Below are positions 8,034 to 12,685 of a DNA stretch of 12,685 nt, piece after piece. Each line of letters begins with the position of its first letter. Positions within the stretch are counted from its first letter, which is position 1. The position numbers and the translations under genes are program-made. Source of the DNA: Phycisphaerae bacterium (GTDB lineage: Bacteria; Planctomycetota; Phycisphaerae; UBA1845; UTPLA1); contig JAJDEC010000578.1 of the NCBI GenBank assembly GCA_029259995.1, forward strand, positions 1 through 12,685, written 5' to 3'. Under the pieces are notes generated by a model, which ran no database searches, was not told the origin of the DNA, and worked only from the letters and a program-made list of their open reading frames with translations.

Positions 8034-8059
8034 AACCGGCTATTAGCCGGTTCCACACG
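8034..8059. repeat. Palindromic repeat family B, copy 2 (right arm of an inverted pair)
   Basis: AACCGGCTA (8034-8042) and TAGCCGGTT (8044-8052) pair perfectly over 9 bp, and the flank CCACACG matches copy 1 inverted. It lies 23 nt past the stop of the PQQ-like gene on the - strand, so it could also end that transcript, although no T tract follows. Confidence 0.75.
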
Positions 8060-8081
8060 ATGAATCATCCCCAATAGGTAC

Positions 8082-9644
8082 CTAGTTCCCGATCAGAGCC
8101 GCGATGAATCCCGGTAAATCGTCACCGTTCAGCACATCGTCGTCGTTGAAGTCGCCGAGTCGGACATCGCTGCTCGACGCATTGCCATCGACCAGCAGCG
8201 CTGCAAAACACGCAATATCGTCGATCGTCAGTTCGCCATCGGGAGTTCCTTGCGGACCGCAATAGTCCGCCTTCGTCGCAATGGCGAACAAACCCGTTGC
8301 GCCCGTGGTGAACAATCGACCGTGGCAGACTGCCGGGCTGCTGCCCATGCCCGGGACATGATCGACGACGAACGACGGATCGTTCGGTGTCTGCGTGACG
8401 TCGAGCATGCAGAGATCCGTGTTGGGCCCAAAGAAGGGAAATACCGACGAGACGACGCCGCAATAAAGGACGCCATCCTGCAGAACGGGCTGATGCGTCC
8501 AACCGCCGAGAATCAATGCGCCGCCCGTATCCACGTACGTGTCCCACAACTTCGTCGCCGATGTATCGAGATCCTGAAATGCCTGCACCTTCGGTACGGA
8601 CCCGAATCCGAGCAATCCCGCCGACACATACACGCGATCATTCGCGACGACGGGAATGCTGTTTGTGCGTTCACACGGAATCGTCCATTCGATCGCTCCG
8701 TCGGACGCGCGTATCTTGACAAGTGTCGAATTGTCGCCGGCGCCGGACGTGTTGTAGCTGGCGGCGTAAACATGCGAATCCGTCAACGAGACGCCGCCGA
8801 AGAAACCCTGGTTCGTAACGCCTGCGCTGGCGAGTGTCGCGCGCCAGAGAAGACGCTGGCCTGGCGCGGCATCAACGTCGTACGCGGACACGTGTCCCGC
8901 TTTTTGCCCGGCGGGCGTCGTCGGTTCCGCCGTGCAGGCGACGTAAACAACGCCGTCTCGATAGGCGGGCGTACCGCCGCTGGCGCCGCCAATCGATTCC
9001 TGCCAGACGATCTCGCCCGGTTGGAACGGATTCTCGACAACGTCAAACGGCGATGTGTTGATGCAGTAGAGCGATGCGCCGAGACCGAAGCCGGTGTAGT
9101 CTGAGATGAATGCCCGCCCCGGCGATACGTCGTCCGCGACAACGAATGATGCATTCACGACGGACTTGGCGAGCGGTAACGCCCAGTCGATATCTCCATT
9201 GTCGGCGTCGATGCCATTGAGCGTGCTGCCGCTGCCGATGAGGATTGTTCGATTGGTCGTGTCGATCGTCGGGCTCGACCAGGAATCGAGGACTCCACGG
9301 TCGATCACGGTTTCGAAGTCAATCCCGCCGGTTGCCGCGTTGACGGCGACGACTTTGTTCGAAACGTAGGCGCCGGTTTCGCTGAAGTGTTTTGCGTAGG
9401 CGTAGACTCGGCCGTCGAAGACGACGGGACTGGCGGGGCCTTCGAAAATGAGCGAGTCGCCATTCGAGTCGGTGCTCAATTCCCAGAGGGCGAATGAGAG
9501 CGACGCCGGTGCGTTTGTGCAATCGCTCGGTCGGGCTGAATGCCGGGCGAGCGTCGGCCAGTCGGCGCGCAATTGCGCCGACATCACTACGACGACGATT
9601 GTCGCGATCAGTATGGTCTTGGGTTTGAATTGTGGCATGGGCAT
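8082..9644 (-). CDS. Exported PQQ-like beta-propeller protein with C-terminal dockerin-like tail
   Basis: A 520-residue secreted protein. Residues 1-26 are a signal peptide (hydrophobic run about 10-20, likely cut after AQLRA). The body contains PQQ-like propeller repeats, with strands such as 'VNAATGGIDFETV', 'GIDADNGDIDWALP' and 'KIRASDGAIEWTIP', the 'A.dG...W' pattern of this fold. The C-terminus has two calcium-loop-like segments, 'DGELTIDDIACFAALL' and 'GDFNDDDVLNGDDLPGFIAALI', matching the dockerin-like tails common on secreted Phycisphaerae proteins. These are thought to anchor or sort the protein. No catalytic residues were recognised, so it may bind rather than act as a quinoprotein enzyme. 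ATG 9644 has AGGA 6 nt upstream; the longer reading is Arg-rich 5' leader sequence. Its substrate is unknown. Confidence 0.85.
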   Translation of the reverse strand: MPMPQFKPKTILIATIVVVVMSAQLRADWPTLARHSARPSDCTNAPASLSFALWELSTDSNGDSLIFEGPASPVVFDGRVYAYAKHFSETGAYVSNKVVAVNAATGGIDFETVIDRGVLDSWSSPTIDTTNRTILIGSGSTLNGIDADNGDIDWALPLAKSVVNASFVVADDVSPGRAFISDYTGFGLGASLYCINTSPFDVVENPFQPGEIVWQESIGGASGGTPAYRDGVVYVACTAEPTTPAGQKAGHVSAYDVDAAPGQRLLWRATLASAGVTNQGFFGGVSLTDSHVYAASYNTSGAGDNSTLVKIRASDGAIEWTIPCERTNSIPVVANDRVYVSAGLLGFGSVPKVQAFQDLDTSATKLWDTYVDTGGALILGGWTHQPVLQDGVLYCGVVSSVFPFFGPNTDLCMLDVTQTPNDPSFVVDHVPGMGSSPAVCHGRLFTTGATGLFAIATKADYCGPQGTPDGELTIDDIACFAALLVDGNASSSDVRLGDFNDDDVLNGDDLPGFIAALIGN

Positions 9645-9988
9645 ACAAGTTCCTGAGCGATCGTTGCGCACATTCGATTGCCTGGGGCAACGCCAAGAAC
9701 CAAACGCGATCGCAGCAATGCCATTCAGAGCCGCTGCGTCCTCGCGGCGACGTCTTGTCGCCGACTTTACGAATTCGCGTCGCCACGCTGAGACAGCGAG
9801 CCTCTGATTGACGCGGGCGACGTTGTGTAGCGATTCTCTCATACCGACACATCATTCCCATTCCAACATGCTCCCCTTGAAGGGGGGCGCATGGCACCCA
9901 GCACTCGAAAACTTCAACCAACGAGACGATTCAAGACTGCCCGCGCGCCGCCCCCTCTCGCGACGCGCGGGCCTAAGTCATTGCTCCG
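9645..9988. other. Gene-free gap, leader of the PQQ-like gene
   Basis: This 344-nt stretch holds no supported gene. Next to the PEP-CTERM gene it contains a GC-rich hairpin (listed separately). Nearer the PQQ-like gene, a 7-bp hairpin CGGCGAC/GTCGCCG lies at 9745-9763. I could not identify a riboswitch or a convincing promoter here. Confidence 0.5.
9939..9972 (-). terminator. Possible terminator hairpin of the PEP-CTERM gene
   Basis: GCCCGCGCG (9939-9947) and CGCGCGGGC (9964-9972) form a perfect 9-bp stem, 16 nt after the PEP-CTERM stop. This is a normal terminator position on the - strand, but only scattered Ts follow, so strength is uncertain. Confidence 0.4.
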
Positions 9989-10861
9989 TTACGAGCCAGC
10001 GCGACGTCGGCGAATCAGCATCGCGGCGCTGACGACTCCGACCAGCATTGCCGCCGCCGGTTCGGGCACGACGACGACTGCATCAATCTCCGAGTTGTGA
10101 TCCACGCCATCTGGCAGGCTGAATCGGATGTACGAAACGCTGCTCAATCCCGTTTCCGAGATGTCGATCGACGTACCACCGGCAGAGCCGTTGTAGAGGC
10201 CGAGCGCTTCGGCGTAAGTCAACCCAAGAAAGTCGTTGATTGAGAGCGACGGATCCATCGGCTTGAAGAAATCCGTCTCGATCGTTCCATTGGGTGAGCC
10301 AAAGGCGTCGGTTCCGAAGATCCCGGCGTCGAGATAGCCCTGCGTCGGGAACAGACCATCGGCTTTGGGCGTGACGGGCAGCCAGTTGATGTTGTCGCTG
10401 GAGACTTCGATGTCGGCGAGATCGGGCGAGATGCCCGTGATGTTACCGACGACAAACTCGTCCGTATTGAAGAACGTGTTGCCGTACACGATGAGATCGA
10501 CGCCGTGAAGATGGTCCGAATCGTCCGTGGCCGGCGCGCCGAGTTCGAGCGTCAGCACGCCACCGGCGCCGATGCTGACGATTTCGTCGATACCGAATGG
10601 CGAGTTGAACATCGTGACATTTCCGGGAAATGAACCGAACGGCGTGTTTTCGCCCGTCGTTCGTTCGGGCGCCCCCAATGCGACAGACGCATCGGACGAA
10701 TAGCCCGCTTCGGGATTCAGGCCCGGCGAATAATGAACCACCTGGCTTGCGAACGAACCGGCGTTTGCGATTGAATTCCCGGCGAGTCCCGCGGCGACGA
10801 TTATCGCCAGCCCCATGTTTCGCATCCAACGCGAAACGCGCAATTCCCTTGCTTCCTTCAT
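9989..10861 (-). CDS. PEP-CTERM surface protein under a cobalamin riboswitch
   Basis: A 290-residue exported protein. Residues 1-34 are a signal peptide (hydrophobic run about 17-28, likely cut after ANA). The C-terminus is a PEP-CTERM sorting tail: Val-Pro-Glu-Pro, then a hydrophobic helix, then RRRR; this tail is processed by exosortase/archaeosortase-type enzymes. The middle has motifs 'ASVALGAPERTTGE', 'VSIGAGGVLTLELGAP' and 'GVDLIVYGNTFF', the pattern of a beta-sandwich surface family whose members often carry 'VFGN/VFEN' strands. I have no named Pfam for it. AAAGGAG (10870-10876) lies 8 nt before the ATG, and a 6-bp hairpin at 10879-10897 sits just upstream of that site. The cobalamin riboswitch at 11042-11211 precedes it in the same direction, with no gene between. 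B12-linked surface capture is an inference, not shown. Confidence 0.85.
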   Translation of the reverse strand: MKEARELRVSRWMRNMGLAIIVAAGLAGNSIANAGSFASQVVHYSPGLNPEAGYSSDASVALGAPERTTGENTPFGSFPGNVTMFNSPFGIDEIVSIGAGGVLTLELGAPATDDSDHLHGVDLIVYGNTFFNTDEFVVGNITGISPDLADIEVSSDNINWLPVTPKADGLFPTQGYLDAGIFGTDAFGSPNGTIETDFFKPMDPSLSINDFLGLTYAEALGLYNGSAGGTSIDISETGLSSVSYIRFSLPDGVDHNSEIDAVVVVPEPAAAMLVGVVSAAMLIRRRRAGS

Positions 10862-11041
10862 CCGACAAACTCCTTTCGCAGTCATCTTTCGTGACTGACA
10901 AAATAGTAAAACCTCCGCATCACCAGAAACTGGAATGCGAAGGTTGATTTGTCCGCGGATAAGTGCAGCGCGGCGCCAAGCGGCCGCGCGGAATGCGGGT
11001 TCGACCATCACTTTCGTTCCGAAGTGAATGCGAAAAAACAA

Positions 11042-11211
11042 CAGCGTCGGCAGGTCTTCTGACTTCCGGATCGATCTACTGGTCGCGCCTTCTCTCCACC
11101 AAGTGTGGAAATGGCATCTTGCGACGTTCGTCCCCGGTTACAGCGGCGGGACCGTGATGGAATCTCACCATCTTCCCTTTCAAAGTCTCCCCACGAGGGA
11201 GACCGACGCTG
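11042..11211 (-). promoter_or_regulatory. Cobalamin (B12) riboswitch
   Basis: Read on the - strand, the element starts CAGCGTCGG, then GGTCTCC...GGGAGAC, then AAGGGAAGATGGTGAGATTCC. It continues with CGGTCCCGCCGCTGTAA (the B12-box region; consensus GCCACTG, here GCCGCTG). It closes with CCGGAAGTCAGAAGACCTGCC-type sequence and CCGACGCTG. These are the ordered landmarks of the cobalamin class. The outer ends form a perfect 9-bp P1 helix. The next bases are TTGTTTTTT (11041-11033), suggesting a transcription-level switch. The PEP-CTERM gene follows 180 nt downstream. Covariance-model scoring would settle class and boundaries. Confidence 0.9.
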
Positions 11212-11447
11212 AGACGTATTCAATTGTCAATCGGTCTTGCAACCGTGCGAATCGCATGGCGACTCGGCTTTGGACGGCGTCAGTCTGACAAATGCGAAGC
11301 CGCTGGTCAAGCGCGATGTTCGTAACAAGTTGCAGGCGGCTTGTGAAAATCGAATCATGGGCCGGCGTTCATGCCCGATCGACGTCGTGAGAAATCCATG
11401 ATGGGTGGTACAGGACATCGAACGGCTGGCTGGGGAAACACCGATTT

Positions 11448-11468
11448 GCCCCGACCATTGGCCGGGGC
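11448..11468 (-). terminator. Hairpin downstream of the YbjQ-like gene
   Basis: GCCCCGACC and GGCCGGGGC form a 9-bp stem with one mismatch around ATT, 24 nt after the YbjQ-like stop on the - strand. No T tract follows, so it may end transcription only weakly, or simply insulate the riboswitch. Confidence 0.3.
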
Positions 11469-11491
11469 CACAGCACGTCATTACGAGAGCA

Positions 11492-11935
11492 TCAATCGGG
11501 CTTCGTGTCACCGCCGGGTTTGACGACGACGGCATCGCCCTGTGCCGTGCATCGGCCGCCTGCCGTTCGGGATTGTGACAGGTTGACGATTGCGTTGGCG
11601 CCCTTGCGCGCGGCGAGGGCCTTGAGGCCTGTGACCGCCTCATTGGGCGTACGATGGCCTTCGACGAAGACGGCCTCAATCTGCTTGATCAGCTGATAGC
11701 CGACGACGCTGGGCGTCGAGCTTGTGGCCATGATCTGCGACGCGTCGAACTGCTCTGAGGCGATGTCGGCATCCGTGCGGCCGGCGTAAGGCTGGAGCTT
11801 CGGATGCAGCGGCGCCGGCTTGCGTCGACGACGCATCCCGCGCCAGAGTCGCTGCAGCATCGCCAGTGCGAGCAGCACGACAACGGCGATCCCCAGTTCC
11901 AGTTGATGACTCCTCAGCCAGTTCCCGATATCCAT
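11492..11935 (-). CDS. Membrane-anchored YbjQ/DUF74-like protein
   Basis: A 147-residue protein. Residues about 11-30 form one membrane helix, followed by a strongly basic stretch (RRRRKP) that should lie on the cytoplasmic side. The soluble domain from about residue 65 has 'TSSTPSVVGYQLIKQI', a helix with 'AVTGLKALAARKGANAIVNL', and 'CTAQGDAVVV'. This order resembles the YbjQ/DUF74 fold (putative heavy-metal-binding domain), where a 'TTP..GY' start and an 'A...GANAVV..' helix are typical. The biochemical role of that family is not established. ATG 11935 was chosen because the longer reading adds Arg-rich sequence before the helix. It has no ribosome site, and a TACAAT box lies 8 nt upstream, so the mRNA may be leaderless. 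Confidence 0.6.
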   Translation of the reverse strand: MDIGNWLRSHQLELGIAVVVLLALAMLQRLWRGMRRRRKPAPLHPKLQPYAGRTDADIASEQFDASQIMATSSTPSVVGYQLIKQIEAVFVEGHRTPNEAVTGLKALAARKGANAIVNLSQSRTAGGRCTAQGDAVVVKPGGDTKPD

Positions 11936-11943
11936 AGCGAGGC

Positions 11944-11970
11944 ATTGTATAGCGGACCTGGATTTCGCAA
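11944..11970 (-). promoter_or_regulatory. Candidate promoter for a near-leaderless mRNA
   Basis: On the - strand TACAAT (11949-11944) resembles a -10 box, and TTGCGA (11970-11965) a poor -35, with a short 15-nt spacer. The expected start lies about 2 nt before the YbjQ-like ATG, which has no ribosome site. Confidence 0.3.
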
Positions 11971-12225
11971 TCCCGGGTCGTTCGCGAACCACGAAATCGC
12001 GACTTGCAGCGTCCCGGAATCGACTTCTTCCGTCGAATCTCCTGCCGATAATCACGTCCTGCCAGGCTGTCTCGCGCTGCCATTGTCGGCCCTCGGATCA
12101 CGACGTCGCCGATGGATTGAATCACTCATTCGGGCGGCATATCAAGAGTATGCGTCGGCGCATGAGCGACGGGTCCTGTTGGCCCGTGCGCGTTGCGACG
12201 GTGTTGTTTGGGCGACGCCCCCTAC

Positions 12226-12248
12226 GAGCCGGCTCGGATAGCCGGTTC
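12226..12248. repeat. Palindromic repeat family B, copy 3
   Basis: GAGCCGGCT and AGCCGGTTC pair over 9 bp with one G-T pair around CGGAT. It is related to the copies at 7898 and 8034 but has a different loop. Confidence 0.55.
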
Positions 12249-12260
12249 GAGTATGCCCCG

Positions 12261-12286
12261 CGCGGTCGAGTCCCCCCTTGACCGCG
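12261..12286. other. Strong hairpin upstream of a terminator
   Basis: CGCGGTCGAG and CTTGACCGCG pair over 10 bp, with one G-T pair, around a 6-nt C-rich loop. It ends 10 nt before the terminator stem and could be part of the same + strand transcript. Confidence 0.5.
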
Positions 12287-12295
12287 GATGTGTGG

Positions 12296-12339
12296 CGCCG
12301 CGCCAGCGGAGGTATTCCGCGGGCGCGGCGTTTTTTTTT
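12296..12339 (+). terminator. Intrinsic (Rho-independent) terminator
   Basis: CGCCGCGCC (12296-12304) pairs with GGCGCGGCG (12322-12330), continued inside by GCGGA/TCCGC around GGTAT, and followed by nine Ts (12331-12339). This is a textbook terminator on the + strand, yet no + strand gene is seen upstream for over 8 kb. Confidence 0.88.
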
Positions 12340-12343
12340 GCGC

Positions 12344-12366
12344 CACTGGGTGCTTGTCACCCAGTG
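12344..12366. repeat. Palindromic repeat family C, copy 2
   Basis: CACTGGGTG and CACCCAGTG pair perfectly over 9 bp around CTTGT. Read in reverse complement it has the CACTG...ACA...CAGTGGC frame of the copy at 4442, with a different but still paired inner stem. Confidence 0.6.
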
Positions 12367-12374
12367 CCACGTGC

Positions 12375-12400
12375 CCTGCCGACACTCAAGGGTCGGCAGG
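12375..12400. other. Perfect 9-bp hairpin
   Basis: CCTGCCGAC and GTCGGCAGG pair perfectly around an 8-nt loop, 8 nt after the previous hairpin. No T tract follows. Confidence 0.5.
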
Positions 12401-12415
12401 CTGCGGGGGATGCAC

Positions 12416-12466
12416 AGGGATCAAGGATTCGAGGGATCCTGGGGATCCGAGGGATCGAGTGATTCC
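12416..12466. repeat. Degenerate 8-nt tandem repeat
   Basis: About six units of AGGGATCG type follow one another (AGGGATCA, AGGATTCG, AGGGATCC, GGGATCCG, AGGGATCG, AGTGATTC), with a 2-nt slip after the third. It lies between the hairpin cluster and the tRNA promoter. Confidence 0.65.
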
Positions 12467-12562
12467 GGTCTTGATGGACCTCGGCATTGGCCAAGCCGAT
12501 TCCAACGAACCTACAGCCGACTTCGGCGAGCGACAGCTCAAATCACCAAGCCCTCATGCCTC

Positions 12563-12591
12563 TTGCCGAAAATTCGATCTTCTTTTCTAAT
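12563..12591 (+). promoter_or_regulatory. Sigma-70-type promoter of tRNA-Glu
   Basis: TTGCCG (12563-12568) and TCTAAT (12586-12591) are separated by exactly 17 nt. The GC-rich stretch after the -10 box (ACCCCGTCC) is typical of stable-RNA promoters. The tRNA begins about 42 nt after the expected start. Confidence 0.6.
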
Positions 12592-12640
12592 ACCCCGTCC
12601 CTCTTAAGACGTCCGGTTCGCACGGCGAATCGGGTCCATG

Positions 12641-12685
12641 GCCCCCATCGTCTAGTGGCCTAGGACACCGGCTTTTCATGCCGGC
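12641..12685 (+). tRNA. tRNA-Glu (anticodon UUC), 3' end cut by window
   Basis: The acceptor strand GCCCCCA is followed by the D arm (TCGTCTAGTGGCCTAGGAC), closely like bacterial tRNA-Glu. The anticodon stem CCGGC/GCCGG (12668-12672, 12680-12684) holds loop TTTTCAT with anticodon TTC at 12675-12677. The T arm and acceptor 3' strand lie beyond the window. Confidence 0.95.

Larger units (their letters stand above)
12056..12640. other. Gene-free, hairpin-rich region upstream of tRNA-Glu
   Basis: No reading frame here looks coding. The stretch contains five strong hairpins between 12226 and 12400 (one a terminator), an 8-nt degenerate tandem repeat, and the tRNA-Glu promoter; each is listed separately. 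It may hold a small RNA ending at the terminator. Confidence 0.6.

Noticed and set aside
7898..8059. CRISPR array or attachment sites
   Set aside because: Only two copies, in inverted orientation, each self-complementary; no regular spacers or integrase.
8250..9104. 284-codon + strand frame inside the PQQ-like gene
   Set aside because: It is Arg-rich, has no recognisable motif, and sits opposite clear propeller repeats.
12226..12256. tRNA-like GGTTCGAGT stretch
   Set aside because: The flanking bases do not form a T arm, and no acceptor or anticodon arm can be drawn; it is the end of a family B palindrome.
12122..12385. 87-codon - strand frame across the terminator and hairpins
   Set aside because: It runs through several strong hairpins, is Arg/Pro-rich, and has no ribosome site or family resemblance.

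Overview
The window looks like chromosomal DNA of a planctomycete, most likely from the Phycisphaerae side of Planctomycetota. The clues are a fairly GC-rich sequence, a prepilin-like protein with the H-X9-DG signature, a PEP-CTERM surface protein, a secreted propeller ending in a dockerin-like duplicated calcium-loop tail, and a full-length DinG-type helicase. The taxonomic call is inference from gene style, not from a marker gene.

Layout. On the + strand, 3-1595 is the 3' part of a GspE/PilB secretion or pilus ATPase. It is followed by a putative FG-GAP seven-bladed propeller lipoprotein (1780-3084) and a small exported protein (3185-3580). From 3751 to 11935 every gene lies on the - strand. 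In order along the coordinates these are a SUKH-like (probable SUKH-4) protein, a DinG helicase whose start overlaps the stop of a small three-helix membrane protein, an H-X9-DG pseudopilin, a PQQ-like propeller with a dockerin-like tail, a PEP-CTERM protein, and a membrane-anchored YbjQ-like protein. The right end (about 12056-12640) has no convincing gene. It holds a run of strong hairpins, one textbook intrinsic terminator on the + strand, an 8-nt tandem repeat, a good sigma-70-type promoter, and the 5' part of tRNA-Glu(UUC).

The most notable regulatory element is a well-formed cobalamin riboswitch on the - strand (11042-11211). It sits directly upstream of the PEP-CTERM gene and not of a recognisable B12 transport or synthesis gene. 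Its closing P1 helix is followed at once by a U-rich tract, so the aptamer may itself act as the terminator. This suggests the PEP-CTERM protein has a B12-related role at the cell surface, such as capture, or provides a function replaced when B12 is plentiful.

The intergenic regions carry several families of short palindromes: GTCGGGTCGATGACCCGAC-type, AACCGGCTA/TAGCCGGTT-type, and CACTG...CAGTGGC-type. Some copies sit in pairs around single genes, and some have stems that differ in sequence while keeping pairing. Together they look like a REP/BIME-like population. The exported proteins use at least three apparent anchoring styles (possible lipoprotein, PEP-CTERM, dockerin-like), as expected for a planctomycete with a large surface proteome.
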